This document shows positions 8,583-16,246 of a DNA stretch of 64,000 bases, piece by piece. Source of the stretch: Streptomyces sp. S.PNR 29 (GTDB lineage: Bacteria; Actinomycetota; Actinomycetes; Streptomycetales; Streptomycetaceae). The stretch's first letter is position 1. Every line of letters begins with the position of its first letter. A program made the position numbers and the translations under genes. The stretch lies in the NCBI RefSeq assembly GCF_030386795.1, contig NZ_JANUQM010000001.1, positions 864,363 through 928,362 on the forward strand, written 5' to 3'. The notes below the pieces were generated by a model. It was not told the origin of the DNA. It worked only from the letters and a program-made list of their open reading frames with translations, and ran no database searches.

Positions 8583-9188
8583 TTACTTGGCGGGCGGGGT
8601 CGTCTTCTTGGCGGTGGTCTTGCGCGCCGGCACCTTCTTGGCGGCGGGCGCGGGGGCGGGGGCCTTCTTCGCCGGGGCGGGCTGGGCCTTGACCTCGGCG
8701 GGCTTGGCCTCCTGCTTGACCTGGACCGGCTCCGCCTTCGGCTCGACGGCCACGGCCAGGTCCTCGATGCCCTCGGCCGCCTCGCCGCGCCAGGCCTTCA
8801 CGGCCTGCTCGCCGCGCTCGGCGACCTTCTCGTAGGTCTCGCGGGCCTTGACGGCGTACTCGGCGGCGACGCCGACCCCGCGCAGCGCGAGGTCCTGGGC
8901 GGTCTCGCCGAGCTTCTTCAGGTCCGTGTCGAGGGTGCCGATGATCTCGCCGACCTTGACCTGCAGGGTCTCCTGCGTCTCCTTGACGCGGGCGGTCGCC
9001 TTCTCCTGGACGGCCTTCGGGTCGGTGTTGCGGACGGCGTCGATGCGCGCGGGCGCCTCGGCACGCAGCTGCTCGACCAGGCCGGGCACCTTCTTGGCCT
9101 GCTGCAGGGCCAGGTCGGCGGTGCCCGCGGCGAAGTAGAGCGGGGTCGGGTCGCTGAGGGTCTTGCGCAGGTCGTCGGTGATGGCCAT
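8583..9188 (-). CDS. Heparin-binding hemagglutinin (HBHA)-like protein
   Basis: 201 residues. Residues 1-135 form a long helical/coiled-coil region rich in Ala, Glu and Lys, with LYFAAGTADLALQQ near the start. Residues 140-201 form a Lys/Pro/Ala-rich tail with repeated PAKKAPAP/KKTT units. This layout matches mycobacterial HBHA, in which the Lys-rich tail binds sulfated glycans; in Streptomyces the role is unknown and may be DNA, envelope or lipid binding. The ATG has a GGAGGA site. It follows the XRE regulator gene by 76 bp on the same strand and is probably controlled by it. Confidence 0.85.
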   Translation of the reverse strand: MAITDDLRKTLSDPTPLYFAAGTADLALQQAKKVPGLVEQLRAEAPARIDAVRNTDPKAVQEKATARVKETQETLQVKVGEIIGTLDTDLKKLGETAQDLALRGVGVAAEYAVKARETYEKVAERGEQAVKAWRGEAAEGIEDLAVAVEPKAEPVQVKQEAKPAEVKAQPAPAKKAPAPAPAAKKVPARKTTAKKTTPPAK

Positions 9189-9264
9189 GGTGCTGGTCCT
9201 CCGGATCACGTTCAGCTGAGGGTTTTGTGGGTCCCCGCGCACTCGGCCGGCCGGCTCGTCGGTC

Positions 9265-9861
9265 TCAGCCGGCTGTCTGCTGCGGGTCGGCGTCGCTGCC
9301 GCCGGTCGTACGGGGGCGGCGCGCGGCGGTCTTGCGCCCGGCGTCCTTGCCGGGGGCGCCGCCACGCGCGCGGCGTATCGCGGTGCTGTCGCCGTCGACC
9401 GCGCGGGGGGCGCGTACGGCGATGTCACCGCTGTCCGGAGCATCGTCCCGAGCGTCGTCCCGACCGTCCGTCGCGTCCTCGCCGGCCATGGCGGCCTCGG
9501 CCGCCGCGATCGCGAACCCGTTCTCCTTGCGGAAGGACTCGTAGATCTGGAGCAGCACCTGCTTCTGCCGCTCGTTCAGCGTGGGGTCGGCGAGGATGAC
9601 GGCACGCGTCTCCACCTCGTCCCGGTCCCGCTCGGCGTCGAGGATGCCGGCGCGCACGTACAGCGTCTCGGCGGAGATCCGCAGCGCCTTCGCGACCTGC
9701 TGCAGCACCTCCGCGCTCGGCTTGCGCAGCCCGCGCTCGATCTGGCTCAGATACGGATTGGACACCCCGGCGGCGTCGGCGAGCTGCCTGAGCGACAGCT
9801 GCGCGTTGCGCCGCTGCTCGCGCAGGTACTCACCGAGATTGCCGACGTTGAGCGATGCCAT
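9265..9861 (-). CDS. XRE family transcriptional regulator
   Basis: 198 residues. An N-terminal Cro/C1 helix-turn-helix (about 8-65: LGEYLREQRRNAQLSLRQL, then GVSNPYLSQIERG) is followed by a short helical domain with LNERQKQVLLQIYESFRKENG and an Asp/Arg-rich disordered C-terminus. The ATG has a GGAGG site. This HTH protein next to an HBHA-like gene is a conserved Streptomyces pair. A perfect palindrome 26 bp upstream of the ATG is a strong candidate for its autoregulatory operator. Confidence 0.9.
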   Translation of the reverse strand: MASLNVGNLGEYLREQRRNAQLSLRQLADAAGVSNPYLSQIERGLRKPSAEVLQQVAKALRISAETLYVRAGILDAERDRDEVETRAVILADPTLNERQKQVLLQIYESFRKENGFAIAAAEAAMAGEDATDGRDDARDDAPDSGDIAVRAPRAVDGDSTAIRRARGGAPGKDAGRKTAARRPRTTGGSDADPQQTAG

Positions 9862-9886
9862 GCCTCCACGATGCACGATCGCGCTA

Positions 9887-9914
9887 ACTATTGCAAGCAG
9901 CCGCTTGCAATAGT
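9887..9914. promoter_or_regulatory. 28-bp perfect operator palindrome for XRE gene
   Basis: Twelve-base arms ACTATTGCAAGC and GCTTGCAATAGT are separated by AGCC. The site lies 26 bp upstream of the XRE ATG and overlaps TTGCAA and TAGTTA hexamers that could serve as its -35 and -10 boxes. Autorepression is inferred. Confidence 0.75.
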
Positions 9915-10018
9915 GCGCCACGCCACTCGAGGCAGGAAGCCACGACGGAACCATGCACGAAGGGCTTGGCGTCCATCCGTGACATACAAGATCACGGTTG
10001 CCGACGGAGCCCCAGGAC

Positions 10019-10642
10019 ATGGCAGACACAGCTACGCGATACCTCTACCTCGCTCGCCACGGCGAAGCGTCACCGGATGAGACCACCCTGACCGAAAACG
10101 GCCGACGCCAAGCCGTTCTGCTCGGTGAACGGCTCCGAAACACCCCACTGTCGGCGATCCACCACGGTCCACTGCGCCGGGCGGCGCAAACCGCCCAGCT
10201 GATCAGCGCACACCTGGGCGACGTCCCACTGCACCAGTCAGAGTTGGCCGGCGACTACATCCCCTACCTGCCGGCGAAGGAGGAACTGCCGCCGGATTCG
10301 GCCGACGCCATGCTCGCCTTCCTCGCTCAGGTTCCGGAAGAGGAGCGCAACCGTGGTCCAGCGCTGGCCCGGGAAGCACTTGCGGAGTTCACAGGCCCGG
10401 TCGACGGCGATCACCCCCGCCACGACTTGGTCGTCACGCACAACTTCCTCATCGGATGGCTGATCCGGGCCGCCCTCGACGCGCCCGAGTGGCGCTGGAT
10501 GGGCCTCAACCACGGCAACGCAGCTCTGACGGTCATCCGATACGCACCCGGCAGGCCGTCCTCCGTGTTGTTCTACAACGACGTGCGGCACCTGCCCGAA
10601 GACCTGCGCTGGACCGGCTTCCCGCCCGAACTGCACATCTGA
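10019..10642 (+). CDS. Histidine phosphatase family protein
   Basis: 207 residues. The phosphoglycerate-mutase-like catalytic motif YLARHGEAS is near the N-terminus, the second arginine region is in HHGPLRRAAQTA, and the distal histidine is in VVTHNFLIGWLIR. These supply the phospho-histidine and acid/base residues of a metal-free phosphomonoesterase. The substrate is unknown. The ATG at 10019 was chosen for its AGGA spacing. The next gene, a MerR-PP2C fusion, starts 82 bp downstream on the same strand. Confidence 0.88.
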   Translation: MADTATRYLYLARHGEASPDETTLTENGRRQAVLLGERLRNTPLSAIHHGPLRRAAQTAQLISAHLGDVPLHQSELAGDYIPYLPAKEELPPDSADAMLAFLAQVPEEERNRGPALAREALAEFTGPVDGDHPRHDLVVTHNFLIGWLIRAALDAPEWRWMGLNHGNAALTVIRYAPGRPSSVLFYNDVRHLPEDLRWTGFPPELHI

Positions 10643-10724
10643 CCAAGAGGTTGACCTTCACCTTGGGGGAGCCCGCACCCTCGGTGGGGGCCGGGCGATG
10701 TGCTCGGCATGAGGAGGAGTGGGC

Positions 10725-11810
10725 ATGGGGCTGCTGACCATCGGGGCGTTCGCGAAGGCGTCCCGGCTGTCGCCGAAGGCACTACGTCTCTACGACGAGC
10801 TCGGCCTGCTGACCCCTGCTCGTGTGGACCCGGTGACCGGCTACCGCCGCTACGCACCGGAACAGCTGGATCAGGCCCGGCTGGTCGCCTGGCTCCGACG
10901 CCTGGGGATGCCCCTGGCCCGCATCCAGCACGTCTGCACGCTGGAGGCGGGCCCGGCGGCCCAGGAGATCCGCGCGTTCTGGGCCCAGGTCGAGGCCGAC
11001 ACCGCCGCACGGCGGGACCTGGCCACCTTCCTCATCGACCACCTGTCCTGGAAGGGCCCTGCCATGTCCCCGACCGCCACACCCCTGGGAATCCGTTACG
11101 CCGCGCTGTCCGACACGGGCCTCGTCCGCCAGAGCAACCAGGACACCGCCTACGCCGGGTCCCGCCTGCTCGCTGTCGCCGACGGCTACGGCAGTCAAGG
11201 AGGCCCCGCGAGCGCGGCCGCCGTCGACGCGCTCAAGCACCTCGAAACCGACGGCGTCCCAGCGGGCGATCTCCTCAACGCCCTGCACGACGCGATCGAA
11301 CAGGCCGAACAGGCCGTGCACGGCGTCGCGGGAACCGGCCCTTCCCCCGAAGAGGCGGGCACCACACTCACCGCGATGCTCTGGACCGGATCGCAGCTCG
11401 CCCTCGTCCACATCGGCGACTCCCGCGTCTACCTCCTGCGCGACGGAGAGCTGTTCCAGATCACCCACGACCACACCATGGTGCAGTCGATGGTCGACGA
11501 GGGACGCCTCAGCCCGGACGAAGCCGCCTCCCATCCCGAGCGGTCGCTGCTGATACGAGCCCTGGGCCAAGGCGCCGATGCCAGCCCTGACATACGCCTG
11601 CACGACGCCCGGCCGTCGGACCGGTACCTGCTCTGCGCCGACGGCCTGTCCACCGTCGTGCCGACCGAAGAGATCCACCGGGTGCTCTCCGGGATCCGGG
11701 AACCCGAGCAGGCGGTCCACGGACTCATCGCCCTCGCCAACGGCTCCGGCGGCCCCGACAACGTCAGCTGCGTGGTCGCCGACGTCATGGAGCTCCAGCA
11801 GGAGGAGTGA
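10725..11810 (+). CDS. MerR-type DNA-binding domain fused to PP2C phosphatase
   Basis: 361 residues. Residues 1-75 form a MerR winged helix (LTIGAFAKASRLSPKALRLYD, GYRRYAPEQL). A helical linker to about 110 is followed by a PP2C-type Ser/Thr phosphatase (about 120-355). Metal-binding acids are retained in LAVADGYG (the usual DGMG is changed), HIGDSRVY, LCADGLS and GGPDNVSCVV. AGGAGGAG lies 6 bp before the ATG. The likely role is a regulator whose DNA binding is joined to reversal of Ser/Thr phosphorylation, but no cognate kinase is nearby. The fusion does not show an obvious junction defect. Confidence 0.88.
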   Translation: MGLLTIGAFAKASRLSPKALRLYDELGLLTPARVDPVTGYRRYAPEQLDQARLVAWLRRLGMPLARIQHVCTLEAGPAAQEIRAFWAQVEADTAARRDLATFLIDHLSWKGPAMSPTATPLGIRYAALSDTGLVRQSNQDTAYAGSRLLAVADGYGSQGGPASAAAVDALKHLETDGVPAGDLLNALHDAIEQAEQAVHGVAGTGPSPEEAGTTLTAMLWTGSQLALVHIGDSRVYLLRDGELFQITHDHTMVQSMVDEGRLSPDEAASHPERSLLIRALGQGADASPDIRLHDARPSDRYLLCADGLSTVVPTEEIHRVLSGIREPEQAVHGLIALANGSGGPDNVSCVVADVMELQQEE

Positions 11811-11973
11811 GCGGCATGCACCGTCCGGGCTGAAGGCCACTGCTGAGGGCGAGCGGGTGGGCAGGGTGAGTCTCGTCCGGGTGCTTGCCGACCTACTGGT
11901 ACATCGCGATGCCGAGCCAGACTTGGGGTCGCAGGTTGGCACATCGCAAGCAGCCACCGACTTGGAGACGTCC

Positions 11974-12843
11974 ATGGGGACTTGGAACGTCGGCCCGTTC
12001 GACAACGACCACGCCGGGGACTTCGCGCACGACTACTCCCGGCCCGGTCCCCTCACCCGCCTCGACGCCGGGCAGGCAGAGCTCCTGGACGGGCTGCCGG
12101 AGGACCCGGTCGGGATCTGCGCCGCCGTGCAGGGCCTGGTCATCCAGCCGGCCGACGCCGCCGCGCTCGGCGTTGCGGACGAGCGGCCGGCGGAGCGGAA
12201 CATCCGGCCGGTGAACCGGCTGATCGCGGCGCTCACCGCCCTCGACCCGGCTCCCCTGTGTCAGGCCCGCATACCCGAGCAGCGCGTGGTGGGCACGTGC
12301 AGGCACTTCGCCACCCTCGCCTGTGCGCTGCTGCGGGCGCGGGGCATCCCCGCGCGGGCCCGCTGCGGCTTCGGCACCCGTTTCCAGGAGGGACGCGGTC
12401 TCGACCACTGGGTCACGGAGTACTGGAACGCCGGCGAAGGGCGCTGGGTGCGCGTCGACACCGAGCATCTCGGCCACGGCTTCGCCGAGCGCCCGGAAGA
12501 CCTCGCGCCGGGCGAGTTCCTGACCGGCGGCGAGGCGTGGATCCAGTACCGCAGGGGTCTGATCGATCCGCGGATGTTCGGGGTGGCCGGCACCGATCAC
12601 GCCTGGGGCCCGGCCGAGATCAGCGGCAACGCGGTGCGGGACCTCGCCGCGCTGTGCGGGCTGGAGATGCTGCCCTGGGACGAGTGGGGCCGTATGACCG
12701 AGGCCTACGAGGGCAGGACGGGGCCCGACTACGACGAGCTCATCGACACGCTCGCCGAGACCTGCGCGCAAGGCGACCCGGCCGCCCTGGCCCGCCTGTT
12801 CGCCGACGAGCGTCTGGCGGTGCCGCAGCATCTGCTGGTCTGA
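11974..12843 (+). CDS. Transglutaminase-like protein with DUF4259-like N-terminus
   Basis: 289 residues. The core (about 95-200) is a transglutaminase-like fold with Cys in TCRHFATLACALLRARG, His in GLDHWVTEYW and Asp in RVDTEH, a full Cys-His-Asp triad. Family members usually begin at the segment corresponding here to YSRPGPLT. The first about 18 residues, MGTWNVGPFDNDHAGDFA, instead copy the hallmark start of DUF4259 proteins. The ATG at 11974 is the start of that segment, with a weak GGAG. The activity could be peptidase-like or inactive on protein. It follows the MerR-PP2C gene by 163 bp, in which no gene is seen. Confidence 0.75.
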   Translation: MGTWNVGPFDNDHAGDFAHDYSRPGPLTRLDAGQAELLDGLPEDPVGICAAVQGLVIQPADAAALGVADERPAERNIRPVNRLIAALTALDPAPLCQARIPEQRVVGTCRHFATLACALLRARGIPARARCGFGTRFQEGRGLDHWVTEYWNAGEGRWVRVDTEHLGHGFAERPEDLAPGEFLTGGEAWIQYRRGLIDPRMFGVAGTDHAWGPAEISGNAVRDLAALCGLEMLPWDEWGRMTEAYEGRTGPDYDELIDTLAETCAQGDPAALARLFADERLAVPQHLLV

Positions 12844-12870
12844 CCGCCGACCGGAAACGGTGGGCACCTC

Positions 12871-12892
12871 GTACCCACTTATTTGTGCGTAC
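12871..12892. promoter_or_regulatory. HxlR-type inverted repeat without an obvious target
   Basis: GTACCCAC and GTGCGTAC (one mismatch) flank the AT-rich spacer TTATTT. GTAC-ended repeats of this shape are common in promoters controlled by HxlR regulators. It sits beyond the 3' end of the decayed HxlR gene and has no intact gene on either side in the expected direction. Confidence 0.45.
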
Positions 12893-12977
12893 TTGGCAGA
12901 GGGCCGCCCCCGGCCGACCCTGGATGCGGGCGAACGGTGCGGGGCCGGGTCCGAAGAGGACGGAGGTGGCGGTGGAC

Positions 12978-13287
12978 TCAGGAGGCCGACCGGGCCTCGG
13001 CCAGCTTGTCCAGGCGGCGGTGGCCCCAGTCGGAGAGCGGGGCCAGCGCCTCGGCGAGTTCACGGCCGAACTCCGTCAGGGAGTACACGGTCTTCAGCGG
13101 TAGCTCGTCGTACACCTGGCGGTGCACCAGCCCGTCCGTCTCCATCTCGCGGTGGCGCGCGCCGGTCCTCGGGGCCGCTGTGCAGGCCGCGCGCATCACG
13201 CCCGCCGATGTCCATGACCTGCTCGCGGCCCAGCAGGTCGGCCAGCGTGGTCGTGGGAATGTCGTCGAACTCGTCGGTGTCGGACAT
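12978..13287 (-). pseudogene. Decayed HxlR family regulator
   Basis: The 3' part, in the frame ending at 12978, reads as a normal HxlR C-terminus: HREMETDGLVHRQVYDELP followed by VYSLTEFGRELAEAL. In that frame no proper HxlR N-terminus is found. A different frame opens at ATG 13287 with SDTDEFDDIPTTTLADLLG, then runs out of phase. The canonical middle (GKWTLLILREL, wing helix) is missing. The simplest reading is an internal deletion plus frameshift in an HxlR gene of about 130 codons. No single reading frame gives a complete protein. Confidence 0.6.
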
Positions 13288-13342
13288 GACTTGACCCTAC
13301 GCCCCACCGGCCCGACCCCGGTGTCGCCTGGACCGAGTGACC

Positions 13343-13370
13343 GCCTGCTCACCTGCTCGCCTGCTCGCCT
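13343..13370. repeat. Short 8-bp tandem repeat
   Basis: The octamer GCCTGCTC (one copy ACCTGCTC) is repeated three and a half times up to the helD-like stop codon. It resembles slippage debris beside the decayed HxlR gene and may fall in the 3' untranslated region of helD. Confidence 0.7.
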
Positions 13371-15399
13371 AGAACGGCAACGGCCGCCCGTGCACCACCT
13401 CCAGCCGGGACACCGCCCGCGTCAGTACCACGTACAGCCGGTGCAGCCCCCGTTCCTCCGCCTCCGCGATCGACGCCGGCTCGACGGCCACGACGTGGTC
13501 GTACTCAAGCCCCTTGACGACGCTCGCCGGCACCACGGCCACCCGGGCGACCAGTTCCTCGGGACCCGCCGCGTCGATCCCGGCCGCGTCCAGGGCCTCC
13601 CGGACCCTGGGCACGTCCGCGTCGGCGGCCACGACCCCGATGGAACCCTCCCGGCCCAGGGCGTCCCGTACGGCTGCCACGACCCCGGCGGGCACATCCT
13701 GCGTCTCGCGGATGCGCAGTTCCCCGTCGCCGCGCAGGGAACGGGCCGCGGGGACGTCGACGTCCAGCCGCCGGAGCAGCCGGTTGGCGAGGGCGACGAC
13801 CGCCTCCGGCACCCGGAAACCGGTGGTCAGCGGCACCACGGCCGCGTCCGGCTTCCCCAGGTGCGCGAGGACCGTCTCCCAGGACCGGGCCGCCCACGGT
13901 GTGGTCGCCTGCGCCAGGTCGCCGAGCACGGTGAGCGAGCCGAAGGACGCCCGGCGGGCGATCGCCCGGCACTCCATCGGGGAGAGGTCCTGCGCCTCGT
14001 CGACGACGACATGGCCGTAGCCCCCGGGGTGCTCGATCAGCCCCGCGACCTCGTCGAGGAGGACCAGGTCGGCGTCCGACCAGCGCGCCGACTTCCACGA
14101 CCGCGGTGGCCTCGGCCACAGCACGGCCTTCTGCTCGTCGGCGTCGAGCAGCCCGTCGGCCGCCTCCTTGAGCACCGCCGGATCCCCCAGGAGCCCGGCG
14201 ACGACCTCCTCCGGCCGCACCCGCGGCCAGACGGCGTCGAGGTACGCCCCGACCTGCCGCGCCCGCTCGATCCTCCGCACCCAGGCGCTGGTCCGCGGCC
14301 CGCCCCGCCGCTCGGCCTGGTCCTGCACGCACCGCACGATCCGCGAACGCACCCGCTCCCGCCCGACCTCGTACGGCGGTTCCTCCTCCCGCACCCAGGC
14401 CACGATCCGCGTCAGCTCGTCGGCGGGGACCCGCCAGCGGTAGGAACCATCCGGTACGGCAAGGCCGTCGCCGTCCGCCGCGCGCACCCGCGCGTACAGG
14501 GCCCGGCGCAGTACCCCGGCCATCCGGACGTCGTGCTTGACGGCGGCTGCCTGATCGGAGTCGGTCCCGGCGACCGGGTGGCGCGCGATCTCGTCCCGCA
14601 GCGTCGACTGCCGTACGCCGGTCTCGCCGAGGGCGGGCAGCACCTCGGCGATGTAGGAGAGGAAGGTGGGGTTGGGCCCGAGGATCAGCAGTCCCCCGCG
14701 CCGGATGCGCTGCGGGTGGGTGTAGAGCAGGTAGGCGGCGCGGTGCAGGCCGACGGCGGTCTTGCCGGTGCCGGGAGCGCCCTGCACGCACACCGAGACG
14801 GCCAGGTCGCCGCGTACCAGGTCGTCCTGCTCGGGCTGGATGGTCGCGGCGATGTCCCGCATGGGTCCCACGCGGGGCCGCTCGATCTCCCGGGCGACGA
14901 TGTCGCTGGCCCGGGACTCCCCCCGGTCCAGGTGCTCGTCCTCCAGGCCGGTCAGGTCGGCGGAGTCGCCCCGGCTGCCGGGCGCCCAGCCGAACCGCCG
15001 CCGCACGGCCACGCCCTGCGGGTCGTGGGCGCCGGCCTGGTAGAAGGCGCGGGAGACGGGAGCACGCCAGTCGACGACGAGGGGCGGGGCCGCCGGGTGC
15101 TCGGTGATCCGCAGCCGGCCGACGTGGTAGTGCTGCCCGGCGTGCTCGCCGGCGCCCGGCGCGAAGTCCAGCCGGCCGAAGAACAGCGGCCCTTCGGGCA
15201 GTTCCCGCAGCGCCTTGGCCTGGCTGCGCAGCCGGTAACCGAGGACTTCGGCGTCGGCACCGGAGGCGGAGACGTCCTCGCCGGTGACGACCTGTTCCCG
15301 GGCGCCTTCGACCATGGCGGTGAGGGCGGCGCGGCAGTGGTCGTGGTGGGCGCGTTCCTGGGCGAGGGCGTGCTGGAGGGCAGGGTCGGGTGACGTCAT
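13369..15399 (-). CDS. HelD-family superfamily 1 ATPase, RNA polymerase remodeller
   Basis: 676 residues, the usual length of actinobacterial HelD proteins. The N-terminus is a coiled-coil arm (1-50, for the secondary channel), then a barrel-like region with FFGRLDF and LVVDWRAPVSRAFY. Walker A is GAPGTGKT (about 210), motif II is VVDEAQD (about 468), and conserved VVKGLEYDHV and LYVVLTRA lie near the end. HelD proteins pull RNA polymerase off nucleic acids, and some (HelR) give rifamycin tolerance. No rifamycin-associated element was recognised upstream. The start codon is embedded in an inverted repeat. TetR lies 41 bp upstream on the same strand, so an operon is likely. Confidence 0.88.
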   Translation of the reverse strand: MTSPDPALQHALAQERAHHDHCRAALTAMVEGAREQVVTGEDVSASGADAEVLGYRLRSQAKALRELPEGPLFFGRLDFAPGAGEHAGQHYHVGRLRITEHPAAPPLVVDWRAPVSRAFYQAGAHDPQGVAVRRRFGWAPGSRGDSADLTGLEDEHLDRGESRASDIVAREIERPRVGPMRDIAATIQPEQDDLVRGDLAVSVCVQGAPGTGKTAVGLHRAAYLLYTHPQRIRRGGLLILGPNPTFLSYIAEVLPALGETGVRQSTLRDEIARHPVAGTDSDQAAAVKHDVRMAGVLRRALYARVRAADGDGLAVPDGSYRWRVPADELTRIVAWVREEEPPYEVGRERVRSRIVRCVQDQAERRGGPRTSAWVRRIERARQVGAYLDAVWPRVRPEEVVAGLLGDPAVLKEAADGLLDADEQKAVLWPRPPRSWKSARWSDADLVLLDEVAGLIEHPGGYGHVVVDEAQDLSPMECRAIARRASFGSLTVLGDLAQATTPWAARSWETVLAHLGKPDAAVVPLTTGFRVPEAVVALANRLLRRLDVDVPAARSLRGDGELRIRETQDVPAGVVAAVRDALGREGSIGVVAADADVPRVREALDAAGIDAAGPEELVARVAVVPASVVKGLEYDHVVAVEPASIAEAEERGLHRLYVVLTRAVSRLEVVHGRPLPF

Positions 15400-15450
15400 T
15401 CCGGCGAGCGTACCGGAATAACGTAACCGAGTTAAATTTTTTACTCAGTT
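15398..15450. promoter_or_regulatory. Two inverted repeats between tetR and helD
   Basis: One repeat, ATTCCGG/CCGGAAT with 8 bp between (15398-15419), overlaps the helD ATG. The other, AACCGAGT/ACTCAGTT with one mismatch and a T-rich 10-bp spacer (15425-15450), overlaps the tetR stop codon. The second has the size of a TetR operator, and the first could fold over the start codon. This region is unusually AT-rich for the window. Confidence 0.5.
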
Positions 15451-16100
15451 GCCTGATGCGGGGACAGGTGCGGCAACCCCGCCGCCAGCAACGCGAACGC
15501 GCGCTCCGCCGCGGCCACCGCGTCCGCCCGTACGTCCGCCACCCGCTCCCCGGCCGCGATGCGCCGCCAGTTGTCCTGCGCGAGGATCCGCTGGACGGCG
15601 ACGATCTGCCCCGCGGCCAGCCGCGCGTCCAGCCCGCCCCCGAGAGCCTCGGCGAGCGCGGCCTCCGACCGCTCCAGTTGCCCGTGCAGGCGCGCGACCA
15701 GAGCGGGTGTCCCGTAGAGCAGCGTATGGAAGGCGAGCACCTCCGGATCGTCGTTCAGCCCGGTGATCGGATCGGACCGCTCCAGCCCGTCGAGGAAGTG
15801 CCGCCGCAGCGCCTCGACCGGTGAGGGCCCCTGCCCCACGACCCGCGCGGCCTCGCCCTCGTGGTCGGCGATCCGGTACAGGACGAGGTCCTCCTTCGAC
15901 GGGAAGTACCGGAAGAGAGTCGGCTTGGAGATCTCGGCCGCGGCCGCCACCTCGGCGACGGACACCGCGTCGAACCCCTTCTCCACGAAGAGCCGGATCG
16001 CGAGGTCCGACACGACCCGGTACATCCGCTGCTTCTTGCGCTCACGCAGGCCGATCCCGCTGCCGCCCTCGTTCCCGCTCCCCTTGCCGATCTCCTTCAT
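15441..16100 (-). CDS. TetR family transcriptional regulator
   Basis: 219 residues. A basic N-terminus precedes a TetR helix-turn-helix (about 20-65) with AIRLFVEKGFDAVSVAEVA and KPTLFRYFPSKEDLVLYR. The helical ligand-binding part contains PVEALRRHFLDGL and LAEALGGGLDARLAA, as in repressors of the MDR or lipid type. It is immediately upstream of the helD-like gene, and an inverted repeat of operator size covers its own stop codon, so helD is its most likely target. The ATG at 16100 is the first in frame; a few residues later LRERKKQRMYR begins the conserved part. Confidence 0.88.
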   Translation of the reverse strand: MKEIGKGSGNEGGSGIGLRERKKQRMYRVVSDLAIRLFVEKGFDAVSVAEVAAAAEISKPTLFRYFPSKEDLVLYRIADHEGEAARVVGQGPSPVEALRRHFLDGLERSDPITGLNDDPEVLAFHTLLYGTPALVARLHGQLERSEAALAEALGGGLDARLAAGQIVAVQRILAQDNWRRIAAGERVADVRADAVAAAERAFALLAAGLPHLSPHQATE

Positions 16101-16246
16101 GACCAGCGAGCTTACGCAGCTCCGACGGGGCGGCGTCCGCCGTCACCGGGCGCGCGCATGACCCGCCGCCTCAAGGAGCAGCGGCGCGAGCGACCCGATC
16201 ACATACAGGGAGGAGCCCATACAGGACAACCAGTCCAAGGGCCGGA

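Noticed and set aside
9887..9914. Nur box upstream of the XRE gene
   Set aside because: TTGCAA halves are separated by 8 bp rather than 5 and are part of a longer perfect palindrome, better explained as the XRE operator.
12883..15393. Very long open frame on the plus strand opposite the HelD gene
   Set aside because: It mirrors the codon phase of the real gene in GC-rich DNA; its translation is low-complexity with no motif and no ribosome site, whereas the minus strand shows all helicase motifs.
15400..15440. Rifamycin-associated element in front of the helD-like gene
   Set aside because: No GC-rich 19-bp palindrome of that type is present; the region is AT-rich with different inverted repeats.
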